From Clostridia bacterium DTU068 (lineage in GTDB: Bacteria; Bacillota; DSM-12270; Thermacetogeniales; Thermacetogeniaceae): a DNA stretch of 34,639 nucleotides. The position numbers and the translations under genes were made by a program. Shown piece by piece: positions 1 through 8,864 of the stretch. Location: positions 16,208 through 50,846 of the forward strand of contig LFTQ01000049.1 in the NCBI GenBank assembly GCA_001513545.1, given 5' to 3'. The notes beneath the pieces are model-generated. The model was not told the origin of the DNA. It made no database searches and worked only from the letters and a program-made list of their open reading frames with translations. The stretch's first letter is position 1. The number at the start of each line of letters is the position of its first letter.

Positions 1-107
1 GAAGTCTGATATTAGGAAGTCAGAGTCAGAGTCAGATGTCTGAAGTCCGAAGTTTGATATCAGATCAGATAGCTATCAGAAATCAGACAACAAATATCAG
101 AAACAGC
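1..107. repeat. Degenerate short repeat tract (TCTGA/TCAGA words) downstream of ileS, cut by the window edge
   Basis: Recurrent AGTCAGA/ATCAGA/GTCTGA words: gtcagagtcagagtcagatgtctgaagtccgaag...atcagatcagatagctatcagaaatcagac. Confidence 0.5.
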
Positions 108-153
108 TAATTAATTATGGTGGTCTTTGTCATGATAATGAATATCTACTATA

Positions 154-2964
154 TTATGATTGATTTTCTCCATCTGTTTCACACAGGCTGACCACATCAT
201 GGCAGCGCTCACAGAGTTCAGGGTGATCAGCAAAAGTGCCCACAGATTCTTTATACAGCCAGCACCTGGTACATTTTTTCCCATGGGCAGGCTCCACCAT
301 AATATTTGCAGAAAGAGCGCCCTCTGTTTTAAAAGCTCCCTCAGGTGCGGCCGCCCATACCTCATTCACCTTTACCCCAGACACGATAAATATACTGGCT
401 AATTCCTTTTCAACCTTTTGCAAGAATGCAAAGCTTTCTTCATCCTCCGGATAAAAAGAGATCTCAGCCTCAGTACTTGGACCGATAACCTTTTTCTGGC
501 GGGCAGCCTCCAATGCTCTGGCAACCTCATCCCTCAGGTGGAGAACCTTCTCCATCAATGCTTCAAGGCTGGGATCCAGATATTCCCGGTTAACTTTAGG
601 CATCGGAGCTAGATAGATGCTGTCATATTTTTCTCTGGCTCCAGGCAGATAACCCCAAACCTCCTCAGTGGTAAAGGCTAAAACAGGGGCTAATAGCCGT
701 GCTAGAACACTGCATGCTTCATAAAGCACAGTCTGTATGCTGCGCCGCTCTGGAGCATCTACCGCAGAACAGTATAGGGTATCTTTAGTAACATCAAGAT
801 AAAAAGAGCTCAAATCAAGGACACAGAAAGTGTTTACAGTATGGTAGACAACATGAAAATCACTCTCTTCATAGGCCCTGGTCACCCTCTGGATTAATTT
901 GTGCAATCTGAACAGAATCCAGCGGTCAACAAGAGATAGTTTCTCATAGGGAAGCGCGTCTTGTTCTGGGTCAAAATCATAAAGGTTTCCCAGTAAAAAG
1001 CGAAAAGTATTGCGTATCTTCCTGTAGGCATCTGACATCTGTCCCATGATCTTTTCAGATACAGCCATATCATTCCGGTAATCCGCAGAAGTAACCCAGA
1101 GCCTTAAAATATCAGCACCATATTTTTTGATAACATCCTGTGGAAAGACCACATTCCCCAAGGATTTGGACATTTTTCTTCCTTCTTCATCTACCACAAA
1201 CCCATGGGTAAGCACAGCCTTGTAGGGAGCTCTTCCCCGGACAGCAACCGAGGTAGATAGTGAAGAATTAAACCATCCCCTGTGCTGGTCGCTCCCCTCA
1301 AGATAAAGGTCCGCAGGCCACCTCAGCTCCGGCCTCTGCTCCAGCACAGCCATATGGCTGGAACCGGAATCAAACCAAACATCCATGGTGTCAGTTTCCT
1401 TGCGGAAGTTCTGTTTGCCGCAAGAGGGACACTTGAAATCAGGGGGCAGCAGTTGGTCTGCTGTGCGCTCAAACCAAACATCACTCCCCTTCTCCGCGAT
1501 CAACTTCTGCAGCCAGGAAATGGTTTCATCATTAACAATATTAGCATTACAATCCTCACAATAGAAAATAGGGATCGGCACACCCCAGACTCTCTGTCGG
1601 GAAATACACCAATCACTGCGGTCAGCAACCATATTATGAATGCGTTCCTTTCCCCAGGAGGGAATCCATTGAACATCTTCGATGGCCTGAAGGGCCTCTT
1701 TCCGGAAACCATCAATAGAGGCAAACCACTGCTCTGTAGCTCTGAACATCAGTGGGTCCTTGCACCGCCAGCAGTGGGGGTATTGGTGTGTTATCTTGCC
1801 TTTCTCAAAAAGCAGTCCCTGCTTCTCCAATTGGGAGATCACCTGGTCATTGCTCTCCCAGACCAGCATCCCGGCAAAGATGCCCGCCTCTGAGATAAAC
1901 CTGCCCTGCCCATCGACCAGAGACAGTACTGGAATGCCGTACTTTTGACAAACTTCAAAGTCTTCTGTACCATGTGCAGGCGCGGTATGGACAGCTCCTG
2001 TACCCTGTTCCAGGGTCACATGCTCTCCCAGGATAACCAGGGAATCCCTCTCATAAAAGGGATGTGAGCAGCGGATACCCTCCAGTTCAGAACCCTTCCA
2101 GGAACCCAGGATACGCGGCTGTTTCTCTCCCTTAAGATCAGCAACATTAGACAACAGTTCCTCAGCCACAATCACCTTTTTCCCACCCAATTGGGCAAGA
2201 ACATACCGGAAGTTGGGATGCAGTGAGATAGCCATGTTTCCCGGAATGGTCCAGGGGGTAGTTGTCCAGATGAGAACATAGGTGTCTTCATCAACAGCAA
2301 AAAGCCCTTTACTATCCTTTACCGGAAAGAGCACATAAATGGAATCACTTTCATCCTCCTGATATTCCACCTCTGCTTCGGCTAATGCTGTCTCACAATC
2401 GATACACCAATAAACCGGCTTTAACCCCTTGTATATATAGCCTTTTTTGGCCATTTCGCCAAATATACCGATCTGCACAGCCTCATACTGGGGAGCAAGG
2501 GTAAGGTAAGGGTGATCCCAATCTCCCAACACACCCAACCGCTGAAACTCCTTTTTTTGAATCTCAACATACTTTAAGGCATATTCTTTGCAGAGATGGC
2601 GAAACTCTAAAACATCCATCTCATGACGATTAACCTTCCGGGTTTTTATCACCTGCTGTTCTATAGGGAGGCCATGGGTATCCCAACCAGGAACATAGGG
2701 AGCATCATATCCTGCCATTATTCTGTATTTAACAATGATATCCTTAAGCACCTTGTTCAGTACATGCCCCAGGTGGATGTTTCCGTTAGCATAAGGGGGC
2801 CCATCATGGAGGATATACTTGGGTTTCCCCTTGGCCTGCTCGACAATTCGCTTATAAATGTCCATCTCTTCCCAGCTGCGCAGCATGTCAGGTTCCCTTT
2901 GAGCGAGGTTGGCCCGCATGGGAAACCTGGTATGTGGTAAGTTTAACGTTTTTTTATACTCCAA
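154..2964 (-). CDS. ileS: Isoleucyl-tRNA synthetase
   Basis: 936-aa ORF with class I aaRS signatures ([19 protein letters not shown]) and C-terminal zinc cysteines (CTRCW...CERC). Confidence 0.98.
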   Translation of the reverse strand: MEYKKTLNLPHTRFPMRANLAQREPDMLRSWEEMDIYKRIVEQAKGKPKYILHDGPPYANGNIHLGHVLNKVLKDIIVKYRIMAGYDAPYVPGWDTHGLPIEQQVIKTRKVNRHEMDVLEFRHLCKEYALKYVEIQKKEFQRLGVLGDWDHPYLTLAPQYEAVQIGIFGEMAKKGYIYKGLKPVYWCIDCETALAEAEVEYQEDESDSIYVLFPVKDSKGLFAVDEDTYVLIWTTTPWTIPGNMAISLHPNFRYVLAQLGGKKVIVAEELLSNVADLKGEKQPRILGSWKGSELEGIRCSHPFYERDSLVILGEHVTLEQGTGAVHTAPAHGTEDFEVCQKYGIPVLSLVDGQGRFISEAGIFAGMLVWESNDQVISQLEKQGLLFEKGKITHQYPHCWRCKDPLMFRATEQWFASIDGFRKEALQAIEDVQWIPSWGKERIHNMVADRSDWCISRQRVWGVPIPIFYCEDCNANIVNDETISWLQKLIAEKGSDVWFERTADQLLPPDFKCPSCGKQNFRKETDTMDVWFDSGSSHMAVLEQRPELRWPADLYLEGSDQHRGWFNSSLSTSVAVRGRAPYKAVLTHGFVVDEEGRKMSKSLGNVVFPQDVIKKYGADILRLWVTSADYRNDMAVSEKIMGQMSDAYRKIRNTFRFLLGNLYDFDPEQDALPYEKLSLVDRWILFRLHKLIQRVTRAYEESDFHVVYHTVNTFCVLDLSSFYLDVTKDTLYCSAVDAPERRSIQTVLYEACSVLARLLAPVLAFTTEEVWGYLPGAREKYDSIYLAPMPKVNREYLDPSLEALMEKVLHLRDEVARALEAARQKKVIGPSTEAEISFYPEDEESFAFLQKVEKELASIFIVSGVKVNEVWAAAPEGAFKTEGALSANIMVEPAHGKKCTRCWLYKESVGTFADHPELCERCHDVVSLCETDGENQS

Positions 2965-3000
2965 ATTCGATCACCTCAAACCATAATATAAATAATAAAA

Positions 3001-3235
3001 CCCCTCACTTGAGGGGCGAGAGTTCCCGCGGTACCACCCTAATTCCTTCTTTAAAAGAAGGCTCTTCATAAGGGGTAACGTTCCTTAAACGGCCTGATTT
3101 ACTCACCTTGCTCAGCTCGGTTTTCATCAGGCACTCCCGGGTGATTTTTTGCTGGTTTTGTCTGCTGGTCTTCCACCATCACCAACTCGCTGCAAGAACA
3201 AAAACAGCATACTCGTCCCGATCATCGCTTTGCTC
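3001..3235 (-). promoter_or_regulatory. T-box riboswitch leader of ileS
   Basis: Minus strand carries T-box core AGGGTGGTACCGCGGGAACTCTCGCCCCTC, a terminator CCCCTCAAGTGAGGGGTTTTATTATTT, an upstream GACGAGTATGC / GCGAGTTGGTGATGGTGGAAGACCAGC stem I region, and a candidate ATC (Ile) specifier in AAAAATCACC. Confidence 0.9.
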
Positions 3236-3257
3236 TCAATCCTAAAATGTTGTAGTC

Positions 3258-3286
3258 ATTATAGGGATTTCCTCACACAATGTCAA
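3258..3286 (-). promoter_or_regulatory. SigA-type promoter for the T-box/ileS transcript
   Basis: Minus strand TTGACA-N17-TATAAT (TTGACATTGTGTGAGGAAATCCCTATAAT), exact consensus hexamers and spacing. Confidence 0.88.
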
Positions 3287-3337
3287 GATAATTTGGCAAA
3301 ATGCAGCGGATCCTCAATTATAGCCCATTCATAATAA

Positions 3338-3364
3338 AGAAAAAAGGCACCGAAAGGTACCTTT
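3338..3364 (-). terminator. Intrinsic terminator at the end of the sepF-proC-yggT-DUF167-small ORF unit
   Basis: Minus strand AAAGGTACC-TTTC-GGTGCCTTTTTTCTTT hairpin plus U-tract. Confidence 0.8.
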
Positions 3365-3382
3365 GCAAATAAACTCTGCAGT

Positions 3383-3526
3383 TTAGGGCAGCTTATTCCT
3401 ACTGTCAATCCCGGCTTGCTTCTTCATATCATCGATAGTGGCATATTCCCCTGCGGTTTCGATATCCACCGGCCGGATTTTCAACCTGTTTTTTGCCTTA
3501 CCCGCTTTTCTTTTCTTTTTTGCCAT
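3383..3526 (-). CDS. Small basic hypothetical protein, 47 aa (MAKKKRKAGKAKNRLKIRPVDIETAGEYATIDDMKKQAGIDSRNKLP), absent from the supplied ORF track
   Basis: Complete ATG-to-TAA ORF; AAGGAAGTGGGG Shine-Dalgarno-like sequence just upstream; lies between the DUF167 gene and the terminator at 3338-3364. Confidence 0.7.
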   Translation of the reverse strand: MAKKKRKAGKAKNRLKIRPVDIETAGEYATIDDMKKQAGIDSRNKLP

Positions 3527-3582
3527 CAACCCCACTTCCTTTGCAGTATTGGTACTTTTATTATGAGTGAGAAAGGGATTGA

Positions 3583-3900
3583 TTATACTTTCTTCCGGCA
3601 GTATTGGCTCACCTGCTGTCTCACCGCTTCTTCTGTAAGACCTGTGATCTCAACAAGTTTGCAGCGCCCAGCAGCACCCCTTAGAATTTTGATCCTTCCC
3701 CCTGCACAGCCAAACACCTGACCCAGATATTTTACCAGGGCTTTATTGGCTTCCCCTTCAACAGGCGGTGCAGTTAACTTAACCCGCAGAAAATCACCTG
3801 TAATGCCGGCAATCTCATTTTTCGAAGAGCGGGGCTGTACCTTCACTTGAATTCTTACCCCATTTGCAGCAGAGGTCACCCAGGGCATTTTGATCACCAC
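3583..3900 (-). CDS. DUF167/YggU family protein
   Basis: Typical DUF167 pattern: VQPRSSKNEIAG...LRVKLTAPPVEGEANKALVKYL...IKILRGAAGRCKLVEI. Start could be the internal ATG at 3888. Confidence 0.88.
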   Translation of the reverse strand: MVIKMPWVTSAANGVRIQVKVQPRSSKNEIAGITGDFLRVKLTAPPVEGEANKALVKYLGQVFGCAGGRIKILRGAAGRCKLVEITGLTEEAVRQQVSQYCRKKV

Positions 3901-4172
3901 TACATCAATGATCTAGCCAGTGATATGAGCAGAGCTCTCACCACTTCCAGAAAGATAACAGCCAACAGAGGAGAAAAATCGATATTCATTACAGTACCGG
4001 GAAGCAATCTCCTGCAAAGGGACAGCAAAGGCTCAGTTATTTCATAGATGAACCTGATAATAGGATGATAGGTGCGGGGCCTGATAAAAGACAAGATTAT
4101 CCTGGCCACGATCAGCCAAAAATAAATATCAATAGCCAAGGAAATAACTGAAATAATAAATGTTAAATTCAT
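3900..4172 (-). CDS. YggT family membrane protein
   Basis: 90-aa hydrophobic ORF with RIILSFIRPRTYHPIIRFIYEITEPLLSLCRRLLP, typical of YggT; position next to sepF/proC. Confidence 0.88.
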   Translation of the reverse strand: MNLTFIISVISLAIDIYFWLIVARIILSFIRPRTYHPIIRFIYEITEPLLSLCRRLLPGTVMNIDFSPLLAVIFLEVVRALLISLARSLM

Positions 4173-4195
4173 CGCTTAATCTCCGCTCCTCAAGT

Positions 4196-5002
4196 TCACT
4201 GTAGTTCTCCGGAGCGTTTGGCCGCAGCTTCCACAGCACTGAGCAAAACACCCCGCAAACCGCCGTTTTCCAATACATGTACACCGCTGATTGTGCTCCC
4301 TCCAGGTGAGCAGACCCTATCTTTAAGCACAGCAGGGTGTTCACCATTTAGAATCATACGCCCTGTACCGATCATGGTCTGGGCAGCCAGTTCCAGAGCA
4401 ACCTGCCGGGATAATCCCATTTTGACACCACCGTCTGCCAGCGCTTCCAGCACAATCGCCATATAAGCAGGCCCACAACCACTGACAGCGGTTACAGCAT
4501 CTATTTCTTTTTCTGAAACAATAATTACCCGGCCCACAGATGCAAAAAGTACCTCTGCAACCTTTTGGTGACTCTCAACAGCACAGCTGCCCATAACCAG
4601 GGCGCTCATCCCCTCCCCCGCCAAAGAGGGCACATTGGGCATTACTCTGATCACAGGGGTGCCCACCGGCAGATTCTCCTCTAAAAATGAAATCTTGACA
4701 CCCGCGGCCACCGATATTAACAAATGATCAGCTGTAATAGCCGGTGCGATTTCCTCTAAAACAACCTTCACCTGCCCGGGTTTAACTGCAAGTATCACAA
4801 TATCGCTGTTCCGGGCGGTTTCCAGGTTATCTACCGCTGTACTGACAGAAAACTGCTCCTTCAACCTTTGTATAGTATTATTATCTATATCACTTACTGT
4901 CACATCACAGGGCTCCACAAGACCAGCATCCAGGAAACCCCGTATCAGAGCGCTTCCCATAGCACCAGCACCGATCACACCGATCTTTTTAATGTTTACG
5001 AT
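4196..5002 (-). CDS. proC: Pyrroline-5-carboxylate reductase; start codon uncertain (see findings)
   Basis: [19 protein letters not shown] Rossmann N-terminus, VIRVMPNVPSLAGEGMSAL, VSGCGPAYMA, SPGGSTISGVHVLENGGLRG. The track start at 5110 overlaps sepF by about 120 bp and is unlikely. Confidence 0.93.
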   Translation of the reverse strand: MVNIKKIGVIGAGAMGSALIRGFLDAGLVEPCDVTVSDIDNNTIQRLKEQFSVSTAVDNLETARNSDIVILAVKPGQVKVVLEEIAPAITADHLLISVAAGVKISFLEENLPVGTPVIRVMPNVPSLAGEGMSALVMGSCAVESHQKVAEVLFASVGRVIIVSEKEIDAVTAVSGCGPAYMAIVLEALADGGVKMGLSRQVALELAAQTMIGTGRMILNGEHPAVLKDRVCSPGGSTISGVHVLENGGLRGVLLSAVEAAAKRSGELQ

Positions 5003-5441
5003 CTTTTTTACCCTCCTCACGTAATTGTTGTAAAAACTTTTCCTGCGACAGTCCCTCTGGGAGCTCCGCCTGGATAGATATATTACTGGGAGCAAACATA
5101 AAAGTGTCACTGCTCACCCTCTGCATACTTCCATTGAGAGCAAAAACAGTGCCTCCCAAAAAGTCCAGGATTCGCTGGGAAACCTCTTTTGTGGTTTTAC
5201 TAAGATTGACAACCACTGTTTTCCTGCTTTTTAATTGATTGGAGATCTTCTCTACTTCATCAAATCCGACAGGTGTCAGCACAACTATTTTAACCTCAGG
5301 TGAGGTATGCAGACTGAGCACAGGTGTGCGGGAACGCGCCTTTGGTTCTGTATACTCAGCTTCTTCAAAGCTATCATATTCCTCATCCTGCTCCGAATAT
5401 CCCAATAATTTAAGAACCTTATCATACCAACCGCGAGCCAA
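4989..5441 (-). CDS. sepF: Cell division protein SepF
   Basis: 150 aa, [51 protein letters not shown] core; TTG start. Confidence 0.95.
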   Translation of the reverse strand: MARGWYDKVLKLLGYSEQDEEYDSFEEAEYTEPKARSRTPVLSLHTSPEVKIVVLTPVGFDEVEKISNQLKSRKTVVVNLSKTTKEVSQRILDFLGGTVFALNGSMQRVSSDTFMFAPSNISIQAELPEGLSQEKFLQQLREEGKKDRKH

Positions 5442-5458
5442 GAAAAGAACACCCCCAT

Positions 5459-6151
5459 TTATTGTTCATCTTCACTGAAAAGAGCACTCCCCACCCTAAC
5501 CATGGTGGCTCCTTCTTCAACAGCTATCACAAAATCATTGGTCATTCCCATAGATAAGTGGGATAAATTTAAACGCGGCCTTGTCCTAGCCAGCTCATCC
5601 CGCAACTGGCGCAGTTTCCTGAAAACAGGGCGGGTCTTCTCCGGATCATCCTCAAAGGGAGCGATGGTCATCAGACCGCATATTTTAATACCCTGTAGAT
5701 CCTGAACAAGGTCAAGAAACTCCGGAAGCTCATGGGGAGACAGCCCATACTTTGTTTCCTCTTGAGATATGTTAACCTGCACTAAAACATTCCAGGGGTA
5801 ACCCTGATCCTTGCTCAATTTATCAAGAAGTTGTGCCAGAGGGAGCCTGTCTAAAGAATGGATCATCTCCACTTTACCCACCAGCTGTTTTGCTTTATTT
5901 CGCTGCAGGTGGCCGATCATGTGCCACTCCACATCCTGACCGACCAGTTCATACTTTTTTAAAAAATCCTGAACCCTGTTTTCCCCGAAACTGCACAGCC
6001 CATACTGCAGTGCTTCCTTAATTTTTTCCACTGCTGCCATCTTGGTCACAGCAATAAGTTTCACTTCAGATGAGGAACGGCCTGACCTGCGGCATGCCTG
6101 CTCAATTTGCCGGTTTACTCTTTCAATTCTTTCTTCCAGGGTACCAGACAA
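5459..6151 (-). CDS. yggS: YggS family pyridoxal phosphate homeostasis protein; start revised to TTG at 6151
   Basis: [81 protein letters not shown] Shine-Dalgarno sequence precedes TTG at 6151; the track ORF extends to 6187. Confidence 0.93.
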   Translation of the reverse strand: MSGTLEERIERVNRQIEQACRRSGRSSSEVKLIAVTKMAAVEKIKEALQYGLCSFGENRVQDFLKKYELVGQDVEWHMIGHLQRNKAKQLVGKVEMIHSLDRLPLAQLLDKLSKDQGYPWNVLVQVNISQEETKYGLSPHELPEFLDLVQDLQGIKICGLMTIAPFEDDPEKTRPVFRKLRQLRDELARTRPRLNLSHLSMGMTNDFVIAVEEGATMVRVGSALFSEDEQ

Positions 6152-6249
6152 TTGGATTCCTCCTTCGCCAACACCATCCCTTTTCATAATCGATTATCTT
6201 ACACTTTTCAAAGATATATCCAACTGAAACTAAAAACAGATCCCTTCTC

Positions 6250-7230
6250 TTATTTGTTGCAAATGATCTCCGCCAAACTGGGATTTGTAATAACTTCCGT
6301 CCCAGGGACTATTCCCTGTACTGCTGCCTGTTCATTAAGGGCAGCAGTCACTTCAACCTTTCTGTATTTCGGACCTGTAACAGCCATAACATAGACACCT
6401 GTCTGTCCTTCCTTTTCAACAAGTGCTGATTCAGGGATGATGATCCCCTCCCCTAAAATATGCATTACCTGTAGGTCAAGCTTGCGCTGACAGGGAAAAG
6501 GACGTGCTTGTTTCAGTTCAACAACAGCATAATAATGATCGCCTTTTTTATGATGGGCAACAACCAGAGCTTTTCCAGTGCCTTCCTCACCCCAGGTCAG
6601 TGTCAGCCGATCATTTTGTTCTATGTGGGGTTTGAACCCTCGAGGAAACTGCACAATAAGGTAGGGGTTAGCCAGGTTGTCGATCACCTTAAACACAGGT
6701 TCACCCTGCTTGATATCCTCTCTGACACCGCTGACAATTTTGTTTCCCTCTTCTAGTTTTTCAAAAATAACAGATGGGTCAACACGCTGCCAGGAGTATC
6801 GATCATATATGCTCTCCCATCCATCCAGTTGATATGAAATAATACCGGTGCATGGACTCTTGATCTGAATTTTTCCGCTGCTCCCCGCAGGGTCAGCCAT
6901 CAACTCCAATTGAGCAACCAGGGTTCCCACAGGAACACGATCACCCTCTGCAACTATAGGCAGCAGTTTGCCTGTGTTTGGTGCTCTCACCACATTCTCA
7001 TTCATTAATAAAACAGCTTTTGCAGCTGTGGACTCAGTCAGTTCTCCCAACTCTGCTGGAATTGTCCTGATGGCATGAAAAACACAGAAATAATATAACT
7101 GCGTTCCTAACCAGATGACAATACCCAGAGCTATAAAAAAAAGAACCAGCCTGCCGACAATAGTCTTTATCTTTTTATCCCAGGTTTTTTTCAGTTTATA
7201 TCGCTTAAACTGCACCACCTGCTTATGCAC
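6250..7230 (-). CDS. HlyD-like membrane-fusion/efflux adaptor protein, single N-terminal TM segment
   Basis: N-terminal TM segment (VGRLVLFFIALGIVIWLGTQLYYF), barrel-like APNTGKLLPIVAEGDRVPVGTLVAQLE, KSPCTGIISYQLDG; GTG start abutting the upstream gene. Confidence 0.75.
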   Translation of the reverse strand: MHKQVVQFKRYKLKKTWDKKIKTIVGRLVLFFIALGIVIWLGTQLYYFCVFHAIRTIPAELGELTESTAAKAVLLMNENVVRAPNTGKLLPIVAEGDRVPVGTLVAQLELMADPAGSSGKIQIKSPCTGIISYQLDGWESIYDRYSWQRVDPSVIFEKLEEGNKIVSGVREDIKQGEPVFKVIDNLANPYLIVQFPRGFKPHIEQNDRLTLTWGEEGTGKALVVAHHKKGDHYYAVVELKQARPFPCQRKLDLQVMHILGEGIIIPESALVEKEGQTGVYVMAVTGPKYRKVEVTAALNEQAAVQGIVPGTEVITNPSLAEIICNK

Positions 7231-7479
7231 CTAGAGCACCTCATATCCAGCATCCTCAATAGCTTCTTTAAATTCAGGCAAGCCGGCTTCAACGGGGTTA
7301 TATACTACCTTGACCAGGCCTTCTTTCAAATTCACCTGTACATCCTGGACCCCATCCAGTCCCATAAGGGCTTTGATCACAGCCTGCTGGCAGTGCTGAC
7401 AGCTCATACCTGCAACTTTAAGAGTCAACTCCTTTGGCTGGTCTATGACGCCGCTGCAGTGAGAACACATTTCTATCAC
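7231..7479 (-). CDS. Heavy-metal-associated (HMA) domain protein, CopZ-like
   Basis: LTLKVAGMSCQHCQQAVIKALMGLDGVQDVQVNLKEGLVKVVYNP; additional N-terminal CSHC motif. Confidence 0.88.
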   Translation of the reverse strand: MIEMCSHCSGVIDQPKELTLKVAGMSCQHCQQAVIKALMGLDGVQDVQVNLKEGLVKVVYNPVEAGLPEFKEAIEDAGYEVL

Positions 7480-7483
7480 CTCA

Positions 7484-8284
7484 CTATTGGATCAGGATTG
7501 CCGCCATCCTTCCTGTCTCTCCGTGGCTGCCCCGATAGGAAAAGAAAAGATCCTGGCGGCAGATAGTACAAAAACTACTGATAGAGATATTCTCTCTAAG
7601 AACACCGGCATCCTGCAAAATTAAACAATTTGATTGAGAAATATTGAAAAACCACTTACCATTCCCCTTCTCCTCCAGCAGATCCCTGAAGGTCTCTGGG
7701 AAGGCATCCTTAATAGCCTGGTAAACATCCTCACCCACCTCATAACAGCAGGGACCTGCTGCAGGGGAAAGGGCAGCATAACAGTTTGCTGCTTTGCTAC
7801 CGTAAATCCTAGACATTTCCTGAACACATCTGGCAGCTATTCTTGCTGCAGCACCCCGCCAGCCTGCATGGGCAACAGCAATCACACGGTTATAGGGGTC
7901 ATAGAGGTAAATTGCCTGGCAATCAGCGCACAGAATAGAAATAGCCACATTGGATAAATGAGTGATCAAACAATCTCCACTGCTGCCTTTTTTCAGCAGC
8001 AGATCTTCTTCCCTCTCCAAAACCACTACCCGGTCGCTATGGACCTGATTAAGTGTGATCAACCTATCCTCTTCAATATTGAGAGCATCGGTAACAAGCC
8101 TTCTGTTAGCTGTTACAGCATCAGGATCATCCCCTGTATGGTAGCCCAGGTTTAAGGAAGAATAGCATCCTCTGCTCACACCGCCGCGCCGGGTTGTAAT
8201 AACAGCCCGCACCTTATCTTCTCCAAAACCGGGCAAATAGAGATAAGGTAACTGCCCCGGCTCATTTTTTAAAATAAAATCCAC
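7484..8284 (-). CDS. pgeF: Laccase-domain purine nucleoside phosphorylase-like protein (YfiH/YlmD family)
   Basis: TTRRGGVSRGCYSSLNLGYHTGD, NQVHSDRV, ADCQAIYLYDP..AVAHAGWRGAAARI, CCYEVGEDV. Confidence 0.93.
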   Translation of the reverse strand: MDFILKNEPGQLPYLYLPGFGEDKVRAVITTRRGGVSRGCYSSLNLGYHTGDDPDAVTANRRLVTDALNIEEDRLITLNQVHSDRVVVLEREEDLLLKKGSSGDCLITHLSNVAISILCADCQAIYLYDPYNRVIAVAHAGWRGAAARIAARCVQEMSRIYGSKAANCYAALSPAAGPCCYEVGEDVYQAIKDAFPETFRDLLEEKGNGKWFFNISQSNCLILQDAGVLRENISISSFCTICRQDLFFSYRGSHGETGRMAAILIQ

Positions 8285-8343
8285 TGTTCCCTCACTCCAA
8301 AAAGCCTGTGATTCGATCCAGCTTAATGTGCCAGGTCTAAGTT

Positions 8344-8847
8344 TTATAATACAGCTTCTACTGCTCGTTTAGCTCTCAGTGATTCGGCTACAGAAAGGAT
8401 CCGTTGATTTCTTGATCCGCGGAAAGCTATGCTCTGGTCCCTTTCTTCAGCTAAATAAGGGCCATCCACCAGTAGATCGCTGATCTCCAGCAGGTCTCTG
8501 ACCTCCTGCTTTTTTTCCGCCATATCCAAAACCTCTTCAAAAGTATACCCGGTATAGGTAACAATATCCAACCCCAGTTCTTTTACCTTTTTCCCCAAAT
8601 AGGCCAGGGCTGCGGCCTGGGCAAAAGGCTCACCTCCGGAGAAAGTAACACCCTGCAGCAACCGGGTATCTCTGATTTGCACAAAAAGTTCATCAACTGT
8701 TATCTCTTCCCCACCGGCAAAATCAAGGGTTTCAGGGTTATGGCAGCCTGGGCAGTGATGGGGACATCCCTGGACAAAAACAACAAACCTGATCCCCGGT
8801 CCATCTACAACACTTTCTTTTGTTAAACCTGCTATCCGCAGCTTCAT
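8344..8847 (-). CDS. nrdG: Anaerobic ribonucleoside-triphosphate reductase activating protein (radical SAM)
   Basis: VVFVQGCPHHCPGCHNPETLDF radical-SAM CX3CX2C, GVTFSGGEPFAQ. Confidence 0.96.
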   Translation of the reverse strand: MKLRIAGLTKESVVDGPGIRFVVFVQGCPHHCPGCHNPETLDFAGGEEITVDELFVQIRDTRLLQGVTFSGGEPFAQAAALAYLGKKVKELGLDIVTYTGYTFEEVLDMAEKKQEVRDLLEISDLLVDGPYLAEERDQSIAFRGSRNQRILSVAESLRAKRAVEAVL

Positions 8848-8864
8848 AGCAAATTTTCTCCTTG

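Noticed and set aside
1282-1893. 203-aa plus-strand ORF
   Set aside because: Antisense to ileS with no recognisable domain; a shadow ORF of a well-supported gene.
6188-6249. Possible promoter between the HlyD-like gene and yggS
   Set aside because: AT-rich, but no -35/-10 pair with acceptable hexamers and spacing.
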